Source: Thermoplasmata archaeon
GTDB lineage: Archaea > Thermoplasmatota > Thermoplasmata > RBG-16-68-12 > SOIM01
DNA length: 35,118 nt
Reading direction: 5' to 3'
Assembly (NCBI GenBank): GCA_023140195.1
Contig: JAGLME010000019.1
Coordinates: forward strand, 1 to 35,118
Shown here: one piece after another, positions 24,755 to 33,172 of the stretch
Layout: each line of letters begins with the position of its first letter
How positions within the stretch are numbered: the stretch's first letter is position 1
Translations under genes and position numbers: made by a program
The notes under the pieces: model-generated
The model's input: only the letters and a program-made list of their open reading frames with translations
Told to the model about the DNA's origin: nothing
The model's database searches: none

Positions 24755-25389
24755 TTGCCCAATTGCTCCAGTGCTCTCTCTGCGTTGTTCCTGGTCTCTT
24801 CTATAGACCCACTAGCTTCCACCCTTCTGAGTATCCCCTTTTCCGTGTAGAATGACACCAGCGGCGAGGTCTCCTCCTTGAATACCTCCAGCCTTTTCCT
24901 GACCGTCTCCTCCTTGTCGTCCTCCCTAATAATCAGCTTCGAACCGCATTTGTCGCAGACATCTTCAGACTCTGGTGGATCGTTGATGATGTGGTAGACC
25001 GCTTCACAGTTCGGGCACACCCTCCGTCCTGACATCCTCCTGACGATCTCCTCGTCCCCCACTTCCAGGTACAGAACGACATCCGGTACTTCGGTCGATT
25101 CCAAGGCTCTGGCCTGACGCATGGTTCGGGGGTAACCGTCCAGAAGGAATCCGTTCTTGCAGTCCTCTTTCCTCAATCTGGCTTCCATCATCTTTATGAC
25201 GATGTCGTCCGAGACCAGCTTCCCCTGATTCATATCCTCCTGTGCCAGCATCCCGACTTCGGTTCGGTCCGCAACGTGCTTCCTGAGCATGGCTCCGGTG
25301 GAGATCCTCGGAATATCGAACTTCCTGGAAATCCACTTGGCCTGGGTGCCCTTTCCGGAAGCGGGAGGACTGATAAGGGCGATCTTCAT
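24748..25389 (-). CDS. adk: Adenylate kinase with zinc-finger LID
   Basis: The 213-residue product catalyses ATP + AMP to 2 ADP. It has the long-form length and a Cys4 zinc site in the LID (C125, C128, C145, C148), as in Gram-positive and many archaeal enzymes. The P-loop reads SPPASGKGTQ in place of the usual GPPGAGKGTQ. FLLDGYPRTMRQA supplies the AMP-binding segment. I chose ATG 25389 over GTG 25395: a TATA-like TTTAAG lies 24-28 nt upstream, fitting a leaderless start. The neighbouring decarboxylase gene ends 41 nt upstream of this start. Confidence 0.93.
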   Translation of the reverse strand: MKIALISPPASGKGTQAKWISRKFDIPRISTGAMLRKHVADRTEVGMLAQEDMNQGKLVSDDIVIKMMEARLRKEDCKNGFLLDGYPRTMRQARALESTEVPDVVLYLEVGDEEIVRRMSGRRVCPNCEAVYHIINDPPESEDVCDKCGSKLIIREDDKEETVRKRLEVFKEETSPLVSFYTEKGILRRVEASGSIEETRNNAERALEQLGNL

Positions 25390-25430
25390 CGACACAGAAA
25401 AAGGACCATGGCTTAAATCGTTTTGTGCGA

Positions 25431-26390
25431 CTAGAACAGATGCTCGTCCACGACCTCGGCTTCACCGCCGACCGTGCATTCTATTATCTCGATCCCCAAC
25501 TCGTCCAGACTGCTCTTGACCTCGGCCACCCGGTCGGAGAACGTGTTGACGTACACGGTAGCGCCAGTATCTATCGAGAAGAATGCGGGAACACCCTCGT
25601 CCCTGAGCGTCCTGACCTTCATTATCACGCTGAGCGTCTCGGGCCTCCAAAGAATAAGCTCCCCCGCGCCCGTCATGGTTATCCCGTGAAGAAGCAACGT
25701 ATCCCTCTCTGCCAGCTGGCATATCTTCCCCACATCACCGGTCCTGATCGCCAGTTCCATCTCGTCCAGCATCCTCGGCATTTCCGCAAGCCTTGACTGG
25801 AAGTACGGGGAGGAGAGAACCTCCTTGTGGGCGTCATCGGTGATCTTGTAGGCGGGTATCAGTGCTATCAGTATCCCCATCTGGAGTTCCTCGGAGGCCA
25901 TCTGGACCGAATAGGAATCGGAGTCGCTGAGGCCCTTCTTCCATCTGGAGAACGCACCCGTTACAGCACGTGCAGCGGACCCGGCGCCAAGTCTGGCTAT
26001 CCGGGATATCTCCTGCAAGTCCAGTTCCAAGCCTGCCGCATCGGCCGCCGCAACCGCAAGGGCGGCAAAACCAGATGAGGAAGCGCCAAGTCCGACGTTG
26101 GAAGGGAAGTTGTTCTTGGAATGCATCTTGAAGTTCTGTGTGGCCCCTGACCTTCTCATGACGGCCTCTACGACCGTGCAGACGCGTTCCAGTTCCCTGC
26201 CGGCAACTGGCTCACCATCTATGACCACCTCGTTCTCCGGGAAGTCACCGAACTCGAATGTCGTGTGGGTCTGGAGCGGTGCGGTGCAAACCGAAATGGA
26301 ATCGTGGAACGGCAACCTGAGCACCTGGTCCTTCAGACCGTGGTATTTGATCAGTCCTTGGATCGGATGCGCCACTGCAGATGACTTCAC
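25431..26390 (-). CDS. GHMP-family mevalonate (di/bis)phosphate decarboxylase
   Basis: The 319-residue product belongs to the diphosphomevalonate decarboxylase family of isoprenoid synthesis. ATP-binding segment GLGASSSGFAALA lies at 101-112. The residues equivalent to the Lys-Arg-Asp triad of true decarboxylases are all present: K15 in GLIKYHGLKD, R141 in GAGSAARAVTGAF and D274 in FSIDTGATVYV. As I recall, mevalonate-3-kinases of Thermoplasma lack part of this triad, so a decarboxylase (diphospho-, phospho- or bisphosphomevalonate) is more likely than a 3-kinase. The GTG start overlaps the stop of the HAD gene by 4 nt (GTGA), indicating translational coupling in the archease-HAD-decarboxylase operon. 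Confidence 0.8.
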   Translation of the reverse strand: MKSSAVAHPIQGLIKYHGLKDQVLRLPFHDSISVCTAPLQTHTTFEFGDFPENEVVIDGEPVAGRELERVCTVVEAVMRRSGATQNFKMHSKNNFPSNVGLGASSSGFAALAVAAADAAGLELDLQEISRIARLGAGSAARAVTGAFSRWKKGLSDSDSYSVQMASEELQMGILIALIPAYKITDDAHKEVLSSPYFQSRLAEMPRMLDEMELAIRTGDVGKICQLAERDTLLLHGITMTGAGELILWRPETLSVIMKVRTLRDEGVPAFFSIDTGATVYVNTFSDRVAEVKSSLDELGIEIIECTVGGEAEVVDEHLF

Positions 26391-27127
26391 CGCCTTCCCC
26401 CCATGCTCTTGAGAACTTCCGGAAGCTCGTCGAACCTGGTGATAATAGCGTCGACCTCCCTGCCCAGGTCGCCCCGACCGTCGATGTCGTAAAGGATGCC
26501 TTTCATCCCGGCCTTTCTTGAAGCCAGTACATCTGTGATCACGTCGTCTCCCACATGAGCAGCGTCCTTGGTCCTCACCCCCATGCTGCCCAGAGTTCTG
26601 TTGAAGATATTGCTTTGAGGTTTCCTTATCTTCATGTCGCTCGAGAATGTGAGCTCGTCGAAGTACTGCAGGATCCCCAGCCTCTTCATGACCTCTTTCA
26701 TGCCCCTTCCTGCGGTCCTTCCAGTGTTGGATATCAAACCCAGGGAATAGCCTCTATCTTTCAGCTCTTTCAATGTGTCATCGATCCCGTCCGATAGCGA
26801 CGGCATGTTATCCAGCAACGCGTCCCCATACGGCGTCTTCAACACCTCGTACAGTTCCTTCCTGCCTTTCTTTATCCCGAGACAGTCGAGCAGCATCCTG
26901 ATCTGGGTCCTCTCGGTCACGTCCTCCCATCTGGACCAGACCTCCTCCAGCATGAAGTCGTGGGAATGGTACCCCACCTTCACCTCGTCAAGCGAGATCT
27001 TGTGACCGTTATCGTTGAGGGCCTTCCAGGTGTCCCGGATCCTGATCATCCTGGTGCGTCGGGTGAACTTGTCGTCCGGCTCGTATATCAGAGTGTGCCA
27101 GAGGTCGAATGTGACTGCTTTGATCAT
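26387..27127 (-). CDS. HAD-superfamily hydrolase
   Basis: The 246-residue product has the HAD core: motif I FDLWHTLI (nucleophile D8), motif II LISNTG, lysine in KIRKPQSNIF and the acidic motif HVGDDVITDV. The second acid of motif I is replaced by Trp, as in the FDLWGTL subgroup. A helical cap lies between motifs I and II. The substrate is unknown; a phosphatase is likely. It is the middle gene of a probable operon: archease ends 8 nt before its start, and the decarboxylase start overlaps its stop. Confidence 0.85.
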   Translation of the reverse strand: MIKAVTFDLWHTLIYEPDDKFTRRTRMIRIRDTWKALNDNGHKISLDEVKVGYHSHDFMLEEVWSRWEDVTERTQIRMLLDCLGIKKGRKELYEVLKTPYGDALLDNMPSLSDGIDDTLKELKDRGYSLGLISNTGRTAGRGMKEVMKRLGILQYFDELTFSSDMKIRKPQSNIFNRTLGSMGVRTKDAAHVGDDVITDVLASRKAGMKGILYDIDGRGDLGREVDAIITRFDELPEVLKSMGGRR

Positions 27128-27135
27128 GTGTCGCC

Positions 27136-27540
27136 TCAGATGTCCAGGAGGACCTTGAGATAGCCCTCTTCCTGGTTGACTTCAAGCATGTGATAGGTAA
27201 TGGCCTTGACATCGTCCTTGAGCTCGTGTTTCTCTCTGTCGATCGTCTCGCCCCTGACCTTGGCGTCAAGGGAGAGGCCGTCGATCTTGACATCGAACTC
27301 CGAGAGCAGGACGTCCTGGGTCTCGTGCAGGAAGAGCAGTTCCCCCAGCCAGTCCACGAGCAGGTTCTCCAGGTTGTCGGATTCCACTTTTACGTCGAAC
27401 TCCCCGACCGGTTCCACCTTGGACACGTCTGTCATCACGTTGAACATCCCAAGAGCCGCGTTGGCGAAAGACTCTGCCACGGACTCTCCGTATGCCTTTA
27501 TCCCTATGTCCGCGGTGTGCTCGATGTACTCGTACTTCAT
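27136..27540 (-). CDS. Archease
   Basis: The 134-residue product has the full archease length and motifs: HTADIGIKAYG near the N-terminus, FANAALGMFN, the central LLVDWLGELLFLHE and the conserved end AITYHMLEV...VLLDI. Archease activates the RNA ligase RtcB and improves tRNA-modifying enzymes, with acidic residues (D12 and the C-terminal Asp) binding metal. No rtcB lies in this window. It is the first gene of a probable three-gene operon and divergent from the aspartate dehydrogenase gene. Confidence 0.93.
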   Translation of the reverse strand: MKYEYIEHTADIGIKAYGESVAESFANAALGMFNVMTDVSKVEPVGEFDVKVESDNLENLLVDWLGELLFLHETQDVLLSEFDVKIDGLSLDAKVRGETIDREKHELKDDVKAITYHMLEVNQEEGYLKVLLDI

Positions 27541-27620
27541 GATGCCCAGCCATTTGGTTCACACTAATTCAATTTTGCGTTAGGTTTTTATGGAATCTCC
27601 ATTCTCCCTGGGTCGGGAAT

Positions 27621-28427
27621 ATGAACATCTGCATCATCGGGGGAGGATTCATCGGCTCGACCATAGCCAAAGAACTGGAGAAGATGGATGAGATCGAATC
27701 CATTCTGATCGTGGACAGATACAGGGAGAGGGTCGAGGAACTGGCGAAGAAGTGCAGGAAAGTGAGCTACGCTCCGGACCTGGATTCGATCCTCGACAAA
27801 GTTGAACTCGTGGTGGAATCGGCCTCCCAGGAAGCGGTGGGAGAGTACGCTCCGTTGGTGTTGGGGTCTGGAAAGGCCCTTGTCGTGCTCAGTGTGGGCG
27901 CGTTCGTTGATCTAGAATTATTCGAAAGATGCAAATCACTGGCAAAGGAGCACGACTGCAAGCTCTACGTTCCGTCGGGTGCGGTATGCGGTACGGATGG
28001 ATTGAGATCCGCATCGGTTGGAAGAATAGACGAGGTCATCCTGATATCATACAAGCCTCCATCAGCGTTGAAGGATGTGGAGTATCTTAAGAAGAAAGGG
28101 ATCGACCTGGATGCGATCGAGAGGGCTACGACCGTCTTCAACGGCCATGCCCAGGACGCCGTGAGACTCTTCCCCAAGAACATAAACGTGGCTGCTACTG
28201 TGAGCCTTACGGGAGTGGGTTTTGAGAAGACAACGGTGAGGATAGTGGCCGACCCGAACATCAGAAGGAACATCCACCGGTTGATTGTCAAAGGAGAATT
28301 CGGCGAGATCGAATGCAACGCCAGGAACGTGCCGTCGAAGGAGAATCCCAGAACAAGCGTACTGGCCGCCCTGTCTGCGATAGCAACCGTCAAGAGGATC
28401 GTCGGTCACGTGTGGATCGGCGCCTAG
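27621..28427 (+). CDS. nadX: L-aspartate dehydrogenase
   Basis: The 268-residue product has the size and motifs of archaeal aspartate dehydrogenase: the Rossmann dinucleotide loop GGGFIGS (7-13), VVESASQEAV, the segment SGAVCGTDGLRSA and the late motif NINVAATVSLTGVGF. The enzyme oxidises L-aspartate with NAD(P)+ to iminoaspartate, the first step of NAD synthesis together with NadA (not in the window). A T-rich TATA-like GTTTTTATG lies about 35 nt upstream of the ATG. The stop overlaps the convergent queE stop by 4 nt. Confidence 0.9.
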   Translation: MNICIIGGGFIGSTIAKELEKMDEIESILIVDRYRERVEELAKKCRKVSYAPDLDSILDKVELVVESASQEAVGEYAPLVLGSGKALVVLSVGAFVDLELFERCKSLAKEHDCKLYVPSGAVCGTDGLRSASVGRIDEVILISYKPPSALKDVEYLKKKGIDLDAIERATTVFNGHAQDAVRLFPKNINVAATVSLTGVGFEKTTVRIVADPNIRRNIHRLIVKGEFGEIECNARNVPSKENPRTSVLAALSAIATVKRIVGHVWIGA

Positions 28428-29053
28428 ACTCCCCTTTTCTCGCCCCAGATTATCTTGTGAAGCTGCGGGAGCACCCTGGCATTCAGCTTGTCCTTGATCA
28501 CCCAGTCAACGAGTTCCTTCAGATCGTTACCCCAGACCGGCTGCATGATTATCTGGCCGATGGGTTTGTGTTTGGAGATGATCTCCTTGGCGTAGTCGTA
28601 GTCCTTCCGGTCGGAAATGACGAACTTCAGTTCATCCGCAGGACCCAGGAGCTCTATGTTGGAGAAAATCATCTTCTCGTGCATCTCGGACGACGGACAC
28701 TTGATATCCAGGACGATTCGCAGGGTGTCGACGCATGGGAGTTCTTCTATGGGTATCGCTCCGCTGGTCTCAACGGACACGAAATAGTCCTTTTCCAGCA
28801 ACTTCTCCAGCAAGGTGAAGATGTCCTTCTGCACAAGGGGTTCACCACCAGTGACGCACACCCGGGATACACCATAGCCTTCGACCTTCTTCAGAATCTC
28901 ATCGATGGACATCTCTTCTCCTTCGGCAAACGCATACAGAGTGTCGCACCATCTGCATTTCAAAGGGCAACCGGAGGTCCGAACGAACACGGTTGGCGTG
29001 CCCATGTCCAGACCTTCGCCTTGAATGGAATGGAATATCTCGCAGATCTTCAT
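28424..29053 (-). CDS. queE: 7-carboxy-7-deazaguanine synthase (radical SAM)
   Basis: The 209-residue product has the QueE N-terminus IFHSIQGEG and the family's CX3CX2C iron-sulfur motif (C29, C33, C36 in SGCPLKCRWCD), followed by VCVTGGEPL. It converts 6-carboxytetrahydropterin to 7-carboxy-7-deazaguanine, the ring-forming step toward preQ0, which archaea use for archaeosine in tRNA. The ATG overlaps the queC stop by 4 nt, so the two are translationally coupled. Confidence 0.95.
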   Translation of the reverse strand: MKICEIFHSIQGEGLDMGTPTVFVRTSGCPLKCRWCDTLYAFAEGEEMSIDEILKKVEGYGVSRVCVTGGEPLVQKDIFTLLEKLLEKDYFVSVETSGAIPIEELPCVDTLRIVLDIKCPSSEMHEKMIFSNIELLGPADELKFVISDRKDYDYAKEIISKHKPIGQIIMQPVWGNDLKELVDWVIKDKLNARVLPQLHKIIWGEKRGV

Positions 29054-29730
29054 GACTCATACTCCAGTGGATCTTCGAGCCCCAATTCCTCGAACCCTTT
29101 CAACCTGAACATGCATGAATCGCACTTGCCGCAGGCCTTCTCTCCTCCCTCATAGCAGCTCCATGTGAGCTCAAAAGGAACCTCCAGTTCTCTCCCCTTG
29201 GATATTATCTCCGACTTGGCCATGTTGATTATCGGATACTTGAGCTCGATCTGCCTCCCTTCCGCGCCCCTCCGGGTACCGAGGTTGGCCATGTTCTGGA
29301 AGGCCTTGAGGAACTCCGGCCTGCAGTCCGGGTAACCCGAATAATCCTGAGTGTGTGCACCAATGTAGATGAAATCCGCATGAACGCTTTCGGCCCACGA
29401 GAGAGCGTAGCTCAAAAGAACGATGTTCCTTCCAGGAACGTAAGTTGGCGGGATAGTAATCGTCATCTCCTCGACGGTCCCGTGTTCGGGTATCGGCTCC
29501 TCTTCCCTGGTGAGCGCCGACTCGGCGACCTCCTCCAGCGGTATCCTGAGGATCATGTGTTTCTTTACACCGAAATGTTCGGCGAGCCTCTTCGCGCTCT
29601 CCACTTCCTTCTCATGCCTCTGGCCGTAGTCGAAGGTCAATGCGTAGACCTCGTCGTTCTCCTGCTTCGCGATGGCCAAGGTGACGCACGAATCAAGCCC
29701 TCCGGACAGTAACACAACCGCGCTGCTCAT
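29050..29730 (-). CDS. queC: 7-cyano-7-deazaguanine (preQ0) synthase
   Basis: The 226-residue product has the ATP-pyrophosphatase loop SGGLDS (9-14), the GRNIVLLSYA segment and the C-terminal zinc site C192, C200, C203, C206. QueC turns the carboxylate made by QueE into the nitrile preQ0 using ATP and ammonia. It sits between queD (22-nt gap) and queE (4-nt overlap), a compact biosynthetic operon. The transglycosylase and amidotransferase steps to archaeosine are not encoded here. Confidence 0.95.
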   Translation of the reverse strand: MSSAVVLLSGGLDSCVTLAIAKQENDEVYALTFDYGQRHEKEVESAKRLAEHFGVKKHMILRIPLEEVAESALTREEEPIPEHGTVEEMTITIPPTYVPGRNIVLLSYALSWAESVHADFIYIGAHTQDYSGYPDCRPEFLKAFQNMANLGTRRGAEGRQIELKYPIINMAKSEIISKGRELEVPFELTWSCYEGGEKACGKCDSCMFRLKGFEELGLEDPLEYES

Positions 29731-29752
29731 GCTAACACTTCACATATCAGTT

Positions 29753-30223
29753 TCAGAGCCGTTTTCTCGCAAAGGCCCCCTGACCAGGACCTTCGTCGAC
29801 CCCTATTGCTATCTCTGTGATCCGGTCGTTCAGTTCGACCTCTTCCAGGAATCTCTTTAGCAGGTATTTGGAAAGCTCCTCCGCACTCGTGTTCGGGGTG
29901 TCCAGTATCACGACATCGGTGGTTGGGAAGGTGTATCTCTTGTCGCCCACCCGGACCTGAACATCGTCACCGACCTCCAATTTGACCAAGTCGCTCTTAC
30001 CTGGCAGTATCACGCGGTGGTCCAGCTCGTTCGCGAACTTTCTGAGGGTCTTCTTGACCTCCAAGAAATCCAATATCATGCCGTCCTCGTCCTGCTCCCC
30101 CACAATGACCGCGTTTATGCCGTAGACGTGCCCGTGCATTCGCTCACATTTCTTGTGACGGGGCACGAAATGACCTGCCGAGAACCTTATCCCAGCGTCC
30201 CATCCATTGATGCGGATTTCCAT
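29753..30223 (-). CDS. queD: 6-carboxytetrahydropterin synthase
   Basis: The 156-residue product belongs to the 6-pyruvoyltetrahydropterin synthase fold. The zinc histidines are H18 (FSAGHFVP), H30 and H32 (MHGHVYG), and the Cys26-X3-HGH arrangement is that of QueD. LDHRVILPG and the acid in IAIGVDEGPGQ complete the active site. It makes 6-carboxytetrahydropterin from dihydroneopterin triphosphate, the substrate of QueE. A TATA-like TTTATA (30248-30253) about 27 nt before the ATG marks the operon promoter and a leaderless start. Confidence 0.93.
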   Translation of the reverse strand: MEIRINGWDAGIRFSAGHFVPRHKKCERMHGHVYGINAVIVGEQDEDGMILDFLEVKKTLRKFANELDHRVILPGKSDLVKLEVGDDVQVRVGDKRYTFPTTDVVILDTPNTSAEELSKYLLKRFLEEVELNDRITEIAIGVDEGPGQGAFARKRL

Positions 30224-30247
30224 GTTGTTGTAGATGAAGATAAGTGG

Positions 30248-30253
30248 TATAAA
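30248..30253 (-). promoter_or_regulatory. TATA-like box of the queDCE operon
   Basis: Minus strand CTTTATACC, 25-30 nt before the queD ATG, so the mRNA is predicted to start at or next to the start codon. Confidence 0.55.
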
Positions 30254-30294
30254 GATATCTAACGACAGAGGGATTGGCCCTAGCCTGTTCGGTC

Positions 30295-31020
30295 TCAGGT
30301 CGCAACTCCAAGAATGGAGTCTATGCTCCTTTCAATCTCTCCTACCTTGGAAGCAACGAGAGGGTTTGAGGACTGGATAGTGACAAATACATTGTTGCCC
30401 ACTCCATAGACCTGAATGATTATGCCATATTCCTCAGCCTCATATGAGGGCATCTTCAAGGTCCACTTTTGGCCGGTCTTTCGAAAGCGAACTCCCAAAG
30501 AGCGTAGGGTACTAACCACGGCTTTCTCGGCATCCTCCTTCTGGCCACGGAAATGTTTGATCACCTTTCCTTCTTCTATTCTCATTCGGTACCCGAATGC
30601 AAAGCGCATGATGGGGAACAAGAGGAGGAATAGGAGGATCACGGGAAGATAAATCATTGGCTGGGATTCAAGGTCAGTGAGGTCAGCGTATATCGGATCC
30701 AACAAGAAAAGAAGGACAACGCCAAGTGTGGCTCCAGAGAGAATGATATAAAACGATCTGAAGGATGGGGCTATTACGGCATTTACTTCGGCCCAAAACC
30801 TGAACCTATATTTCCTGACTTTGAATTCCTGATACAAAGTGACTCCAGTGAATGTGACGAGAGCGAATAGCCAGATAAACAGGAAGACGAAGTCAACGAT
30901 GAACGCTACTGGGGCGACAAAAGAAAGAGCGAGAAAGAAGATGAAAATCCCCCAAGCATTCCTTCTTGCCACAGATTCAATTCTCAGGAGATACGAATCC
31001 ACATCCTCGATATCAGACAA
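30295..31020 (-). CDS. Hypothetical four-helix membrane protein with cytoplasmic tail
   Basis: I do not recognise a named family. The 241-residue product has two closely spaced helix pairs (about 22-43/45-66 and 92-112/123-143) and then a soluble C-terminal domain of about 95 residues that starts RMRIEEGKVIKHFRGQKEDAE and contains a beta-rich half (WTLKMPSYEAEEYGIIIQVYG). The first residues are acidic and cytoplasmic. It lies 23 nt after dph2 on the same strand and may be the last gene of that operon. Confidence 0.7.
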   Translation of the reverse strand: MSDIEDVDSYLLRIESVARRNAWGIFIFFLALSFVAPVAFIVDFVFLFIWLFALVTFTGVTLYQEFKVRKYRFRFWAEVNAVIAPSFRSFYIILSGATLGVVLLFLLDPIYADLTDLESQPMIYLPVILLFLLLFPIMRFAFGYRMRIEEGKVIKHFRGQKEDAEKAVVSTLRSLGVRFRKTGQKWTLKMPSYEAEEYGIIIQVYGVGNNVFVTIQSSNPLVASKVGEIERSIDSILGVAT

Positions 31021-31043
31021 GCAAAAACCCCCATGATATCAGG

Positions 31044-32024
31044 CTATCTGTCACCTTCAATCTCATCAAACGCATAATCCTCCCACTTCCTCTCACCCAG
31101 GACGATCTCGAGCTCCAGCGGTGTAATGATTGGCTTCTTGTGCAGAGCGTAGTCGTCGATGGCGATACGCGGACAGGCCACTGAAACGAAAGCGTCCACG
31201 TCAAGACCGAGGAGATTATCTGGATTGAGATTGTCCAGCAGGAACAGGACTGCCTTCTTCCCGTTCTTCTCAAGGTCTTCCTTCATCTTGCGAGCCAAAC
31301 CAAACCGGTTCTGACCGCTCTTGGATGAGACGACGATTCCGAACGAGGAGGCGGAGTCCAGGTCGGTGATGATGGCATGCCGTTGCCTGAGGATTCTGTC
31401 CCGGAACTCGGCCATGTCCCTGATCTCGTTCATCTCCGGATCGACGACCAGGACGTCCTTTCCGGTGGCCAAGGATATTCCAAGGGGATGGAAATTGCCC
31501 TCCCCAACGTACAGGAACTGTTCTACATTCTCAGAGACCGCTCTGGGAGCAGAGAAATTACATCCTAAAATCTGTCCGGGATAAGCGACTCGGGAGTCCC
31601 CTTCACCGACATGAACTTCCAGACCATTCTGTTCCAGGAATCCTTTGACGGTTGGCAGAGAAGGAACGTACTGAATTGCGGCCGTGATGGCGACAGACTT
31701 CTTCAGCTTGGGCAGAACCTCCTCAAGCAGGGGCAGAAGGTCCAAGTCGGAAGAGAGCTCGATGAACAACACGTCCTCATCTGGCACGGAAATTGGTGCA
31801 TGGCCAAAATGGACCAGTAGATCCCCACGGAAGGCGGTCAGGTCGCAGGCCCCGTAGCACGGATCCGCAGAGACGACCACCGTGACATTCCCTCTTTCTT
31901 CGAGTTTTCCAGCCACCCTGGCAGCATCTTTCTTCAGACCTTCAGGTAACTGGAGGACGACGGTTCTGGATCCCCTCCTTTCGATCTCGTCCAGAATCCT
32001 CTGGATCTCCCAGTCAGAAATCAT
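31044..32024 (-). CDS. dph2: Diphthamide synthase, radical SAM-like 4Fe-4S enzyme
   Basis: The 326-residue product matches archaeal Dph2. The three cysteines that hold the unusual 4Fe-4S cluster are C60 (DPCYGACD), C155 (ILGCNF) and C284 (SVACPRIAID), spaced as in the family. The enzyme transfers the aminocarboxypropyl group of SAM to a histidine of elongation factor 2, the first step of diphthamide synthesis. It follows mfnA with an 8-nt gap, probably in one operon with the PEP-synthase-like gene. Confidence 0.93.
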   Translation of the reverse strand: MISDWEIQRILDEIERRGSRTVVLQLPEGLKKDAARVAGKLEERGNVTVVVSADPCYGACDLTAFRGDLLVHFGHAPISVPDEDVLFIELSSDLDLLPLLEEVLPKLKKSVAITAAIQYVPSLPTVKGFLEQNGLEVHVGEGDSRVAYPGQILGCNFSAPRAVSENVEQFLYVGEGNFHPLGISLATGKDVLVVDPEMNEIRDMAEFRDRILRQRHAIITDLDSASSFGIVVSSKSGQNRFGLARKMKEDLEKNGKKAVLFLLDNLNPDNLLGLDVDAFVSVACPRIAIDDYALHKKPIITPLELEIVLGERKWEDYAFDEIEGDR

Positions 32025-32032
32025 GGCTCTAC

Positions 32033-33169
32033 CTAACCTCCGCTAACATCCTCCAAATCGTGTACAAACGAATCAATAACTTGCCTGGTGACATGCGGCA
32101 TTACGACCACCCTAAGACAATCAGGATGCCTTGACATCGACACTTTCCAGTTCTTTCCATCCAGCTCTTCGCGCACTCTTACAGGATCATCAACGAGTAT
32201 TCCGCAGATATTCATGACCGGCTCTATTGGAACCCCAAGATTGATCCTCTTCACCTCACTGACCAGGTACATGGTGTTCACCATGCATGTCTTGACGATC
32301 TCGCGGTATCCTTCTCTGCCCAGGGTCCTCATGGCGAAGTACAACGCAGCAACTCCCGCACTGCTTCGAGTTCCCAGTAATGAGGTTGAATGAAGACTAG
32401 TAAGATAGGGAGATTCCACAGCAATGCTACGAAGGTCATCTTCTTTCCTGAGCAAAAGGACGCTGGAAGGTATGGTCGACATGCCCATCTTGTGACCGTC
32501 CAGTACAACCGAACTTACTCCGTCCAGCTGGAAATCGAAGGGCTTGGAAGGATATCCCAAATCGCCCAAGAAAGGAATCACAAACCCTCCGAATGAAGCG
32601 TCAACATGCAAGAAAACTTTCTCCCTGCATATCTCAGACAGTTCTTCAATAGGGTCAATCGCCCCGAGTTCCGTTGAGCCAGCAGATGCGACCACAATGG
32701 CCGTGTCATCCGTGATCTTGTCCTCGACCTCTCCAACATCCATCTCGAAGTTCTCGTTCAGGCCGACCTCCACCGGCTTCATCCGAAGAACGTCGCACGC
32801 CTTCAGCATTGAAAAATGGGCATTCTCGCAGAACACCACCTCGTTCTTTCCGGAAACGTTCCTGGCGACCCAGGCGGCGACTATGTTGCTCTCCGTACCC
32901 CCAGCCTGGACCTGACCGTAGAAGTCGTTGCCGTGCAGGAGGCTTGAGACTATTGAAATTATCTTCTCTTCAAGTTGTCTGGTGCCTGGATACAGCCCAG
33001 GGTTCCCCAGATTGGACTCTATGAACTTGGAATGAACGTCAACGGAGCCATCCATCGGTTTGGTGCACATGGACCCGAGTACCCGACCGTCCTCAAAGAG
33101 GAAGTCCTTCCCGTGCGCCTCCTCCAGCTCCTCCATTGCCCTCTCGAAGCTCGCTCCTTTCTCCTCCAT
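32033..33169 (-). CDS. mfnA: MfnA-type L-aspartate/tyrosine decarboxylase (PLP)
   Basis: The 378-residue product is a group II PLP decarboxylase with the archaeal MfnA features: early SNLGNPGLYPGTRQLE, TESNIVA, HVDASFGGFV and the PLP lysine K227 in LDGHKMGMS. In methanogens the enzyme makes tyramine for methanofuran; in other archaea it decarboxylates aspartate to beta-alanine for coenzyme A. Without other methanofuran genes in view, the aspartate role is more likely, but this is inference. The gene starts 3 nt after the preceding gene and ends 8 nt before dph2. Confidence 0.9.
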   Translation of the reverse strand: MEEKGASFERAMEELEEAHGKDFLFEDGRVLGSMCTKPMDGSVDVHSKFIESNLGNPGLYPGTRQLEEKIISIVSSLLHGNDFYGQVQAGGTESNIVAAWVARNVSGKNEVVFCENAHFSMLKACDVLRMKPVEVGLNENFEMDVGEVEDKITDDTAIVVASAGSTELGAIDPIEELSEICREKVFLHVDASFGGFVIPFLGDLGYPSKPFDFQLDGVSSVVLDGHKMGMSTIPSSVLLLRKEDDLRSIAVESPYLTSLHSTSLLGTRSSAGVAALYFAMRTLGREGYREIVKTCMVNTMYLVSEVKRINLGVPIEPVMNICGILVDDPVRVREELDGKNWKVSMSRHPDCLRVVVMPHVTRQVIDSFVHDLEDVSGG

Positions 33170-33172
33170 CTT

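Noticed and set aside
28313..29155. Plus-strand open frame of 280 codons opposite queE
   Set aside because: It is a shadow of queE and the end of queC, whose motifs are unambiguous; the frame starts inside nadX.
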